In this document: piece after piece, positions 40,861-50,527 of the stretch | Numbering within the stretch: the first letter of the stretch is position 1 | Layout: each line of letters starts with the position of its first letter | Origin: Diplonema papillatum | Lineage: Eukaryota > Euglenozoa > Diplonemea > Diplonemida > Diplonemidae | Assembly: GCA_030068145.1 (NCBI GenBank) | Contig: JAPJBO010000218.1 | Span: forward strand, 124,001 to 188,000 | Length of the DNA: 64,000 nucleotides | Direction: 5' to 3' | Notes under the pieces: generated by a model | The model's input: only the letters and a program-made list of their open reading frames with translations | Told to the model about the DNA's origin: nothing | Database searches by the model: none | Program-made: the position numbers and the translations under genes

Positions 40861-42816
40861 AACGGCAACAGCAATAGCAACGGCAACAACAACTATAACG
40901 GTACCAACACCAATAACGGCAACAACAACAACAACGGCAACCACAGCAATAGCGGTGCCAACGCCAACACCGTCAACAACCCCGGCGGCAGCGCCGCCGC
41001 CGTGGAGCACCTGTCCTTTTCGTACGGGGTGAACACGTGGGCGGACACCGACATCCGGGCGGCGCTCGCGCCGTTGGTCCCGTTCCGCGTGCACTACGTC
41101 GCGGGGCCGCGGGCGGACGCCTCCGGCGAGTATCTCCTCTCCGTGGAGCCGATCTTCCTCGCCGTGGCCGAGTTCATGGAGGCGACCGAGCCGGCCCATT
41201 GCGACTCGCAGGAGACCGCGAGCGTCCGCCTGCTGAAAGATCTCCGCCGTGCCGGCTACACCGGCGGCGCTGAGGAGTTCCCCGGCTTGTGCGTCCGGGT
41301 GCTGCACGGACTCATCCGGGTGTTCCCGTTCGCCCTGCACCCCCACGCGGACGCGGGGTTCGCTGCGGTGGCGGCGGCTGCGCTGCCGGCGCTCCGCGTC
41401 GAAAAGCGGTTTGCGCTGAGCAGTTCGGGCATCGTGTCCCTCGACATCCCGTGCGCCCTCCCCCCAGACCCCGCGGCTGCGCCGCCGTCGCCGCAGAAGA
41501 AGGCGAGGTTCGCCGGAGCCCGGTTCGCAGTGCAGATTTCGCAGACCGCCGCCCCGCAACCGAGCACGGGATCACCCGGAGCAGCGAGCTCCCGGTTCGA
41601 CCGCACGATTTGGCGCGAATACGCCGGCTTCGCCGCACTCCGCTGCGCGGTGCTCAAAGCCGGTGCACCCGTCCCTGCAGGATTCCCCGGCGAGCTCCCC
41701 CTCACCCCCGCCGACTGCACCGACCCCCTGGAACCCACCCGCCGTTCCCTCGAAGCCTGGCTGCGCCAATTAATCGCGTACACCCAGCAGCCCCCCGGCG
41801 CGCCCACGGCCAACCCATCCGCCGCAGCGGGGTTCCCGGGGGGGGTTGGCGGTGGCGGTGGTGCGCACCCCCCCCGCCGGTCCACCGTCGTGTCTTCGCT
41901 TTGCTCGCCCTCCGACGAGGCCCGCGTTCTCGTCTGCAGCCTCCTCGACGCGTTTTTGGGCGGGGCGCGGCTGGACTGGGGCGGCGCCGGGGCACCGAAG
42001 CAGCTGCTGCGGCTGGCGATGACCGGCGGCGAGGAAAAAGTGGGGATCAGCTACAAGAACTGCCGGATCCTCCGCGTGTCTGCTGGGAGACCAGGAGCAC
42101 GGGCAGGGCTGACGGAGGGCATGTCGATCGTCGCGGTTGACGGGCGGCTGGTCGCGTCGGACAGCGAGATCCAGGACTGCCTCAAGGCGGCGGCGGAAGC
42201 CCTCAAATCGCCCGGAAACGCCTCCTGCGGGGTGCCCGTCATCGTTTCCGTCCCGACCGTTGACGGGGCTGCGCGGCGGCTGCGGCGGCCCGCCGAAGCG
42301 GCGCCGGCGTTCAGCGCGATCTCGCTGCTGGCGGCCGAAGACGAGCCGGCGGACGTGCCGCTGCGGGGCAGCGCGGTTTTGATCAAAAACGCGAGGGATC
42401 CCGCGTTGAACGGGCTGCTCCACGTGGTGGTGGAGGAGGCCGAGCCGTTGGGCCACTGGGTGGTGGTCCCCGTGAGCGACGCGCGTAAGCGGTTCGTCGT
42501 CAGCGTCGCCGACATGATCCTGACCCACCGCTGCGGTCACAACGGCACCACGCGCGAGGCAACCATGTTCCTGCACCGCCCTTCCCCTTCGGCCACTTTC
42601 GGCCTCGACGTAAACGACGCCTGCGTCATCACCCGCGTGCGTCCGGGCTCGATAGCCGCGTTAGCCGGACTGTCCGTCGGACAATTCATCGCGTGCGCCG
42701 GCTTCGGGTCAACTTCAACCTACAGCGAAGTCGAGAGAGTCCTCTCGACATCGTGCCAAGTCACTGTGGTCACCCGCTTCCCGTGCTCGCTGCACCGCCT
42801 GGCCGCCAGTGGCTGA
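40075..42816 (+). CDS. PX/PDZ protein, main exon
   Basis: After CACTCATACAG the frame is open for 913 codons (phase 0) to TGA. Counting the exon at 37189 as residues 1-28, the order is: a Ser/Arg-rich region; a polyasparagine stretch at about 279-334; an unassigned globular part (DIRAALAPLVPFRVHYVAGP); a PX-like domain at about 507-604 (FAVQISQTAA, IWREYAGFAALRCAVLKAG, FPGELPLTP, RRSLEAWLRQLIAY), a phosphoinositide-binding fold; PDZ 1 at about 683-757 (VGISYKNCRILRVSAGRPGA, GMSIVAVDGR); and PDZ 2 at about 869-932 (TFGLDVNDACVITRVRPGSI, AALAGLSVGQFIACAG). PX plus PDZ suggests a membrane-bound scaffold. If exon 1 is wrong, the first in-frame ATG is at 40339 (825 residues). Parts of both ends are amplified in the flanks. 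Confidence 0.65.
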
Positions 42817-42840
42817 AAAAAAGAAGTCGTTTTTCTTGGG

Positions 42841-42869
42841 ACAAACACTTCTCACCAAGAAGTGTTTGT
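42841..42869 (+). terminator. Hairpin just after the PX/PDZ stop
   Basis: ACAAACACTTCT and AGAAGTGTTTGT form a perfect 12 bp stem with loop CACCA, 24 bases after the stop codon. It is repeated behind each downstream copy (43181-43209 with one change, 43512-43540 exact). It may be a 3'UTR processing or stability element; the role is inferred only from position. Confidence 0.5.
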
Positions 42870-42939
42870 CTTCTCCCAGAGCGCGCTGCCAACGTTCGTC
42901 TCTTCGAAGGTCTGATTTCTGGCGGTCAAAATGGCACCG

Positions 42940-43850
42940 ACGATGTTCCTGCACCGCCGGTCCCCTTCGGCGTTCGGACACTCCTGCCAGGCTCCATAGC
43001 CGCGTTAGCCGGACTGTCCGCAGGACAATGCATCGCGTGTGCCGGCTTCGGCTCAACTTCAACCTACAGCGAAGTCGAGAGTGTCCTCTCGACAGCGTGT
43101 CAAGTCACTGTGGTCAGCTTCCCATGCTCGCTGCACCGCATGGCCGCCAGTGGCTGAAAAAGAAGTCGTTTTTTCTTGAGACACACACTTCTCATCAAGA
43201 AGTGTTTGTCTTCTCCCAGAGCACGCTGCCAACGTTTGGCGGTCAAAATGGCACCGACCATGTTCCTGCACCGCCGGTCCCCCCTTCGGCCACTTTCGGC
43301 CTCGACGTAGACGACGCCTGCGTCATCACCCGCGTGCGCCCAGGCTCCATAGCCGCGTTAGCCGGACTGTCCGTAAGGCAGTTCTTCGCGTGCGCCATCG
43401 CGTTTCGGCTCAACGTCGACATCGTGCCAAGTCACTGTGGTCACCCGCTTCCCGTGCTCGCTGCACCGCCTGGCCGCCAGTGGCTGAAAAAAAGAAGTCG
43501 TTTTTCTTGGGACAAACACTTCTCACCAAGAAGTGTTTGTCTTCTCCCAGAGCGCGCTGCCAACGTTCGTCTCTTCGAAGGTCGAGTGAGGCTGCGGGTC
43601 TGATTTCTGGCGGTCAAAATGGCACCGACCATGTTCCTGCACCGCCGGTCCCCTTCGGCGTTCGGACACTCCTGCCAGGCTCCATAGCCGCGTTAGCCGG
43701 ACTGTCCGTAGGGCAGTTCTTCGCGTGCGCCATCGTGTTTCGGCTCAACGTCGACATAACAGCGAAATCGAGAGTGTCCTCTCGACATCGTGTCAAGTCA
43801 CTGCGGTCACCCGCTGCACCGCAATGCGTCAAAGCTTCGTCAGTTCGACG
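42940..43850 (+). pseudogene. Three copies of the last PDZ segment
   Basis: Copies at about 42945-43157, 43245-43487 and 43615-43830 each keep CTCCATAGCCGCGTTAGCCG, a version of CGGCTCAACTTCAACCTACA or its shortened form, and the end CTCGCTGCACCGC.TGGCCGC. The first and third share a deletion that removes TTTCGGCCTCGACGT; the second keeps it. Stems and 3' DNA are copied too. No upstream gene part is present. Confidence 0.8.
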
Positions 43851-44019
43851 GACACACAATTGCGCACCATGGTAAACCATGGTCATCGCGGAGGAAAACT
43901 TGGATTCTAACAAAGCTAACAGCATCTGCAGAATAGCACGAACCAAGCGCCACCAGACAACAACCCGTTTGACATTTCTTCATCCCCGTGCGGCTCTGGG
44001 AGAACGATGAGAAGCGTTT

Positions 44020-44700
44020 GTCTTCCCCCAGAGCACGCCGCCAACGTTCTTCTTTCCATGGGCAACAAGTGAGGGGGCGGCACACCACTGCAGAGCTACC
44101 AAGAAGTGGACCGAGCCGAGCTCGGTCCTGGCACTGCTGCGGTATCACCCGCGTTCCTGCACACCGCCGTCTATCTCCTTCGGTTTTGGACACCACCCAC
44201 ATTGCGTGCGTCGCTTGTACTTGCTTTGGTTGCCAGGCAACCGTCGTTACCTATTGTCACACTCTACCGCATAGTTTCTAGACTAGCGGTGGACAGAATG
44301 TTTGAAGTGCCGGTGGGGGGGAGTCGAGTTTAGCTTACGGTCTTGATTTGGGCCGATATTGCTCCCCCAGGGCACGCTTTCCAACGTTCTTCTCTCTCTC
44401 GGGCAAGTGAAGGAGCGGAACACCACTGCAGAGCTACCAAGAAGCGGTCCGAGCCAAGCTCGGTCCTGGCACTGCTGCGGTCGGAATCACCCGCGTTCCT
44501 ACACACCGCCGTCTATCTCCTTCGGTTTTGAACAAACACCCACATTGCGTGCGTCGCTTGTACTGGCTTTGGTTGCCAGGCAACCGTTTTTACCCATGTT
44601 ACACTGTACCGCATAGTTTCTAGGCACTAGCGGGAGAAAGAATGCATGCAACACCCGCTTCCTTTATAAGTGCCGGTGGGGGGGAAGCCGTGTTTAGCTT
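44020..44700 (+). repeat. Tandem pair of a 340 bp unit
   Basis: GAGCTACCAAGAAG.GG, GAGCTCGGTCCTGGCACTGC, CACCGCCGTCTATCTCCTTC and TTGGTTGCCAGGCAACCGT appear at 44090-44250 and again at 44430-44590. The unit starts with a relative of the PX/PDZ 3'UTR (CCCAGAGCACGCCGCCAACG), which is also present at 44370 and 44727. Confidence 0.7.
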
Positions 44701-44760
44701 ACGGTCTTGATCGGGCCGATCCTACTCTCCCCGAGCACGCTTGCCAACGTTTTTCTTTTT

Positions 44761-45082
44761 GTTTAAGCACCTGCTTTGTAGGAAATACTTCAGGAGGCTG
44801 CCGGCTGCAAAAGATCAAAGGAGGTAAATGTGCTGTAGCCCACGCGAAACACAGGTGAATCTGGGTTCAGTGGCGGGCGTAAGCGTTCAACAAAAAAGAC
44901 CCACTTTGTAGTTGTATTGTTTCTTTCAAGTCTTTCAAGAAGACGACTGAAAGCATAGACACAAACGATAGCTCAAAGCATCTGCAGAACAACACGAAAA
45001 GCCTCTAGACAAAAACCCGTTTTCACATTTCTCCTCCTCTAGCCTCCTTCGAAGTAAGCACAAGGCAGCCCCTCGAGTATTT
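44761..45082 (+). mobile_element. SINE-like E element with an internal insertion
   Basis: The left part follows E to TTGTAGTTGTATTGTTTCT. Then about 95 bp of the AAGACGACTGAAAGCATAGA ... CCGTTTTCACATTTCT repeat (as at 14265) interrupts it, and E resumes with CTCCTCTAGCCTCCTTCGAA to CCCTCGAGTATTTTT. Confidence 0.65.
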
Positions 45083-45228
45083 TTCCTTTCTGCAAAAAAG
45101 TCTGGAAAGGGTCTGTTTCACGGCTGCAGCACCGGCTCGGGCGATGGGGGTCTCTGCATCTCAGCTGCACGTTTCGGCGGGATCGAGTCTCCACCACCCG
45201 CAGTCACCTCCCGGGGCCAGGGATTTTA

Positions 45229-46726
45229 TATATGGTACGATGCCAAACCCCCCCCCCCCCCCCCCCCCCCCTTTGCACTAATAAATCTTTTTTGATGTCA
45301 CCCATACTGGCCCTGAAACCCCACCTGTGTGGCCCAAAACGGTTTCCAAACGGTTTTTGGCGGGCTGAGTCGAGGTAAAGGGGTCTCTGAAGGCCCACGA
45401 ATAGGCCCAGGTGGGCCCAGGTGGGCCCCGGAGCGGGCACTCAGTGCGAGGGGGGGTGCCCCCAAAATGGGGTCATTTTCAAAGCCTCGCCACTACTCAA
45501 GCTAGTCAAACACCTTCTGGCCTCCAGCGGGAAACCCAGACTTCAAAACGACAAGATCGGCTGTGTTCCGCTGTAGATAGCCACCAGCGGGTCCTCTTGA
45601 AGCCGAAGAATGTTCTCAGGGGTCACCGATAGCCCTACTTGGCCACCCCGCCTGCAGCGCCTGCGGTGGGCAGGCACACGTTGTAAATAGAGTGGGTGCA
45701 GCAGGTGCACCCTGCCTAGAATCCGGCTTTACCAGCAATACTAATTAAGAATTAAGGTTGACCCAGAAAAACGGAAACTAAGAGAGGAGAAAATGCCAAA
45801 GATCACGGGTCTGGAGTTCGTGGAGTGATCGGTGAGAGCAATGCAGAAGTTGTCGCCGTTTCATGAGGAAACGAGACGTGGTCAGTCCTTGCAGAGACGA
45901 CTCGTAGCCAGCAGGACCTTTTGCGAAAAGGTCTCTGGTGAGGACCTGATCGGTTTCTTTCTCGCCCTAATGACAGAGGAGGAGAAGGTTGCCATCTGGA
46001 TGCGCCTTTCTGGTAGGCTTTCAGAAGCCTTCAACAGCCTTGACGACGAGGCGAGCCGGCGACGCATCGTGAGCGGTTTGGACTGGGCACGTGCCCGGTA
46101 CAGGGCTGTTGGAATGGTCGTGGGTGACAATCTCTGAAAGAACCGGGGAAAGGCTGCCGAGATTAGCGTTGGCGGACAGTCGTCATCTTGGTTCTTTTGC
46201 ATTTTTCCACCTTATATTCTGCGTTTTCCTTGTAAGCACTGTGTCTCAAAAGCGGGTGAAGCCGGATTCTAGGCAGGGTGCACTTGCATACCACACATTC
46301 TAAGCGTGTGCCTGCCCACTGCTGGCGCTGCACACATGGGGCTAACTGTGACCCCCGAGAGCATTCTTCGGCTTCAAGAGGACCCGCTGGTGGCTATCTA
46401 CGGCTGAACACAGCCGATCTTGTCGTTTTGAAGTCTGGGTTTCCCGCTGGAGGCCAGAAGGTGTTTGACTAGTTTGAGTAGTGGCGAGGCCCGAAAACGA
46501 CCCCATTTTTGGGGGCTCTCCCCCTCGCGCTGAGTGCCCGCTCCGGGGCCCACCTGGGCCCACCTGGGCCCATTCGTGGGCCTTCGGAGACCCCTTTACC
46601 TCGACTCAGCCCGTCAAAAACCGTTTGGGACTCGTTTTGGGCCACACAGATGGGGGTTCGGGGCCAGTATGGGGTGATGTTAAAAAGGTTTTTATTAGTG
46701 CAAAGGGGGGGGGGGGTTTGGCATCG

Positions 46727-46736
<10 letters not shown>
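45229..46736. mobile_element. Foldback element 1, about 480-500 bp inverted repeats
   Basis: The left arm (45229-45720) runs from ACGATGCCAAACCCCC through GTCGAGGTAAAGGGGTCTCT, AACACCTTCTGGCCTCCAGC and AAGATCGGCTGTGTTC to CTGCCTAGAATCCGGCTT. The right arm (46255-46736) is its reverse complement at roughly 85-90 percent by eye and ends TTTGGCATCGTCTCATATA. The unique centre is about 530 bp and holds one short open frame. Both sides border TATATA DNA. No transposase is seen, so it is presumably nonautonomous. Confidence 0.8.
45841..46137 (+). CDS. Short helical protein in the centre of foldback element 1
   Basis: 98 codons from ATG: MQKLSPFHEETRRGQSLQRR, then FCEKVSGEDLIGFFLALMTE, IWMRLSGRLSEAFNSLDDEA, and ARARYRAVGMVVGDNL to TGA. 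The composition is that of a folded helical protein, not repeat noise, and the frame fits neatly between the arms. No family is recognised. It could be an element-borne DNA-binding protein or a captured host exon. Confidence 0.4.
   Translation: MQKLSPFHEETRRGQSLQRRLVASRTFCEKVSGEDLIGFFLALMTEEEKVAIWMRLSGRLSEAFNSLDDEASRRRIVSGLDWARARYRAVGMVVGDNL

Positions 46737-46758
<22 letters not shown>
46729..46758. repeat. AT microsatellite between the two foldback elements
   Basis: About 14 AT units separate the right end of element 1 from the left end of element 2 (TATATGGACGATGCC). Confidence 0.95.
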
Positions 46759-48363
46759 GGACGATGCCAAAAGGGGGGGGGGGGGGGTTTGGGCGGAAAA
46801 ATCCCCGCATAGTTCACCAGGGTCTGACGGGTACTGAGGCCCCATACCCTTCCTAAAACATCATTCTGCGTTCAAATACGCCCTCAGAAGCCTCCGGAGA
46901 GCCTTCTATGATGTCCCAAATGCGATTTTGTGGGTTTTTAGGGGGTCCCCCCGTCTGCTGGCCGTAAACCGCCATAGTAGACACATATGCAACCTGAAGC
47001 TGGGTCGCTTCTCTGTGCAAGATCCCAGCCCAAACACACGTTTTCGGCGTTCTCTAGCACTCTCCAGGCGCATTCGACCCTCGGGCTTCGTGGTTTCTTT
47101 CACTCACAGGTGTTCCGGGACGTGCAAAGATAAGGAGAATGGCCCCCTGCATTGGGGACAGACCGAACTACGCCCTGCCTGTCTATACAGGCTTTGGGGT
47201 CAAATTGCACCGGCTTTGGCGCCACATCCACCGTTTCGGGCTTCGGTTGTGCTGCTTTGGGGTCCATTAAGAACTCTGGTCTGATTTGCGGGACGCTTTC
47301 CTCGGTTTTGGCGCCCACTTTCACTGTTCTAAGGCCTGTTTAGGCTTCTACCTGCATCATGTTATGCTACTCTGGTGATTCTGCAAGGCTTGGTGAACGA
47401 AGTAGGACAAGCGTTAAGTAACAGGCGATCATCAGCCGTTCTCAAACGTCGTCGAAGCGGTTGACTACGACGCGTTCACTTCATGATTTTGAAGCAGGCT
47501 TCACCGCTTTCAGGGCAGGCTTTCAGAGCTTTCCTGGCAATGTCTTCCCTTCTGGCATCTTTCTCACCCATGGCTGCAAAGTGCTTCTCGCTGGATGACT
47601 TTGCAGAGGCGGCACATGACCCGAGGGATGTGTGGCAAGCTCCTGTGCAGTGAGCTTGGTCAGACAAACTGTGTGGCGCACACACCCGCCATGGTCGGCA
47701 GTATCACCTGGGACAGTTTGAGTTCTGTTCCGAGACCCGCTCACGGTGAAGTGGCGCCTACTGGGTCGCTTCCTCTCCTGCTTCGGCGCAAAGTCTTCAC
47801 CACTGGATGCACTTTGAACGGTGAAAGTGGGCACCAAAACCGAGCAAAGCGTCCCGCAAATCAGACCAGAGTTCTTAGTGGATCCCAAAGCAGCACGAAC
47901 GAGACCAAAACGGTGCACATGGCGCCAAGGCGGCGCAATTTGACCCCAAAGCCTGTATAGACAGGCAGGGCGTGGTACGGTCTGTAGGGTCCATTCGCCT
48001 TGTTTTTGCACACCCCGGAACACCTGTAAGCGAGATAATTTATGAAGTCCGAGGGTCGAATGCACCTGGAGAATGATAGAGAACGCCGAAAACGTGTGTT
48101 TAGGCCGAGATTTTGCTCCGAGGAGCGACCCAGCATCAGGTTGCATATGTGTCTTCTATGGCGGTTTACGGCCAGCAGACGGGGGGACCCCCTAAAAACC
48201 CACAAAATCGCATTTGGGACATCATAGAAGGCTCTCCGGAGGCTTCTGAGGGCGTATTTGAACGCAGAATGATGTTTTAGGAAGGGTATGGGGCCTCAGT
48301 ACCCGTCAGACCCTGGTGAACTATGCGGGGATTTTTCCGCCCAAACCCCCCCCCCCCCATCGA

Positions 48364-48366
<3 letters not shown>
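46757..48366. mobile_element. Foldback element 2, about 540-590 bp inverted repeats
   Basis: The left arm (46757-47345) starts GGACGATGCCAAAAGGGG and runs through CACCAGGGTCTGACGGGTAC, GGGGGTCCCCCCGTCTGCTG and TGCCTGTCTATACAGGCTTT. The right arm (about 47815-48366) is the reverse complement and ends CCCATCGACTCATATAT. The terminal motif (AT)ATGAG..CGATGCCAAA is the same as in element 1, but the rest of the arms is unrelated. The unique centre (47345-47815) has a 69-codon minus-strand frame at 47476-47685 (SDQAHCTGACHTSLGSCAAS, EKDARREDIARKALKACPES) of unknown nature. Confidence 0.8.

Positions 48367-48444
<78 letters not shown>
48366..48444. repeat. AT microsatellite
   Basis: About 39 AT units directly against the right end of foldback element 2. 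Confidence 0.97.
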
Positions 48445-48446
<2 letters not shown>

Positions 48447-48448
<2 letters not shown>

Positions 48449-48583
48449 CCGGAACGAAAGCGTGCGCCAAATATACAACCCGTAACCATATAGCCCTTTC
48501 TTGCTCTAAGCGAACCCATTCATGAACGGTCACACGGAGACCCTAAAACCCCAGAATTTCAAGCGAACTTTAACTCTAAAAAA
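48447..48583 (+). mobile_element. SINE-like element D
   Basis: ACGAAAGCGTGCGCCAAATA, GCCCTTTCTTGCTCTAAG, CGGTCACACGGAGACCCTAA and CAAGCGAACTTTAACTCTAA match 10365-10492. The 5' third (CACAAACAGTCCCGG) is missing, the pattern expected of 5'-truncated retroposition. Confidence 0.65.
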
Positions 48584-48796
48584 AAAAAGGAAGGGAACCA
48601 CAACAAGAACCACTCCTGTCGAAGCACGTACACACGAGCGTCTCTTTTTCTGTGTCCCTGCTTCCGGAAAAAAACGGCTGCGCAAGAATTAGTTGAACAA
48701 AACCGACCCAAACGAGCCCTTCAGTCGAATCGTCGGCAATAGGCAAACGAAGACGCACGCACAAGCATACACTGCCACTACTGCAGATACGATACG

Positions 48797-48944
48797 CACA
48801 GGGGGTCGAATAATAACACCTGTGTTATTATTCGATTTGTCGAATAATAATAAAAGTTCCGGGTAGCCGAACAGTAGCAGAATGTGTTTTTAGACAACCA
48901 GACGTGTATCAAATAACTGTTATTATTCGACCCCCCCCTTTAGT
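48797..48944. mobile_element. GTCGAATAATAAC inverted-repeat element
   Basis: The ends are GGGGGTCGAATAATAACACC and, in inverse, AACTGTTATTATTCGACCCC, both with G/C runs at the tips. The interior has GTAGCCGAACAGTAGCAGAA. The copy at 58917-59046 is the same element in reverse orientation, and both are followed by TTTAGT on one side. MITE-like. Confidence 0.7.
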
Positions 48945-49090
48945 ATACCGATACCGTCAAGGTAACCTTTACGACAATGGTCACTCGGAGACTGGTACAC
49001 CTCGGATCTCGAAGTGAAATCGCACTCCAAAAAAAAGCATTTCACGCCCCCTCCTCAGCCTTTCCTTGAATGGGGAAACCACGCTGTCTT

Positions 49091-49267
49091 TTATCGCCGA
49101 GGTTTTATTATCCCGCAAATCGAACCCGGCTGGAATACCTTCGCACACAGTTCTGCTTGTGTGCTCGAGCTAATCCTCCCATGGATCTTCGCACCGTAGG
49201 CCTTGCCGTTGACGCAAATTCCGACGGCGCCTCTGCCTTCTTTCTCCAGGTAGCTTCCATCGGTTGC
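49091..49267 (-). mobile_element. Retroelement relic: RNase H domain fragment
   Basis: A minus-strand stretch of about 58 codons reads TDGSYLEKEGRGAVGICVNG, then ISSSTQAELCA. This is the start of an RNase H domain: Asp of T-D-G-S, the glycine strand, and Glu of A-E-L. RNase H of this style belongs to reverse-transcribing elements (non-LTR or LTR). No reverse transcriptase is visible nearby. It is an old, broken fragment. Confidence 0.55.
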
Positions 49268-49496
49268 TACTCAGACGACCATCGCCGCTTGCTTCGGCTT
49301 CTCTGAGCGCTCTCTCGGTCCATGTGACTATGCAGGGGTTTCGCACTCTCCGCGGTGGGCGCAGCTCGAATCCGGTTGCTGGGATTCTGCCTTCCGTCAC
49401 GTCGGGGTGGGCGGCCAGGCAAACCCTTACCTTTTGCCCAGCGAAGTCCATCACCGGTCATTCCGTATTAAGGAGCAGGCCTTTTGGCTCTGAGGC

Positions 49497-49778
49497 AGGG
49501 CTTACGCTCCACGTGTGGAACGTGTGGAGTTCCACACGTCAATTCTTTTTGGATTTTGTTCCCCCACGTGTGGATCCACAGGTACCACATGTGGATTTTG
49601 ATTTATTGGTCCACATGCAGGGGAGTCTAGGCCCACAGGTGTCGCCAAGTCCAGTAGCGACGCTATTTTTTTCTGCCGTCGCACAGAAGGGGAAAGGGTT
49701 TTTTTCCCCTCGAACCTTAAGCGCCCACACGTGAACCACACGTATTTTCTCTGAGACCGAAAACGGAGCGTAAGCCCT
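49497..49778. mobile_element. 282 bp element with AGGGCTTACGCTCC ends
   Basis: AGGGCTTACGCTCC at the left is exactly inverted at the right (GGAGCGTAAGCCCT). The interior is full of CACGTGTGG/CCACACGTG motifs (ACGTGTGGAACGTGTGGAG, CCCACGTGTGGATCCACAGG). Nonautonomous DNA element. Confidence 0.75.
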
Positions 49779-49784
49779 ACTCTG

Positions 49785-50525
49785 AGGACACCTGCGGGAT
49801 TGTCAGTGTGGGTCGGGTCTGGACTCAGATTGAAGGTGCTGTGAGTGGCGCTCTCGGGTGCTACCCGCGGCTCCTGATTTCTTCCAGGCCTTCTTGCATG
49901 TCGTGCCCGCAAGTGAAGTGTCAGCTTCGAACTGTTACGAACAAGAGGAATCCAACTGGTTAACTAAGCCACAGCATTTCGCTTCATCACAGCGGATATC
50001 CTGAGATTCCATTGCTTCCATGATGCTCCGGGATGGGGAAGAAGAAAGAAACAATCAACCACGAAACTGGTCCATTCCCGACTGGTACAGGTGGGCTGGT
50101 CTGGCACTTTGCTGTCGTTTGGGGAAAAACGCAAGAAAACCGCACACAAACCCACACGCGACAGTTTAGAAAGCCACAGACGTCTTCATCTGAACCCAAG
50201 CAATCCCCCCTCGTTATTAGGGAAAGCCGTACCTGCGGAGGGAATCAAAGCGCCAACTGCAGGGGACACCAATTCAACGGTTTGACGACGAGTACCGTCG
50301 ACTAGTGGCGGACTTAGCAGTCCGACACCAGCCTCGTACTCGATTTTGTGTTACTGCATGCACGACCATTCGGGTTCGGGATCACAACACGCGGCCGAAC
50401 ATGCGATCGCGTGCTTATACAGTTAAAGCATTGTAGCGAAATTTCAAGCTTAACTCTAAAAATATTGTGTGGTCCATTATGTGGAGGCACGTAGACATCT
50501 CGAAAGCAGGTGGGCCGCCCGTGTT
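49785..50525. other. No gene seen
   Basis: Low-copy DNA with no protein-like frame. It includes a faint member of the GGTGGGCTGGTCTG repeat family (50030-50110) and a D-like tail (AAATTTCAAGCTTAACTCTA) at 50438. Confidence 0.5.
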
Positions 50526-50527
50526 GT

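Noticed and set aside
40642-41559. Valine-rich minus-strand frame like a membrane protein
   Set aside because: The hydrophobic stretch is the complement of the polyasparagine codons.
41256-42576. Minus-strand frames of 209-305 codons opposite the PX/PDZ exon
   Set aside because: The plus strand has clear PX and PDZ motifs; the opposite frames mirror its GC bias.
46709-46856. Frames with poly-isoleucine/tyrosine
   Set aside because: Products of the AT microsatellite.
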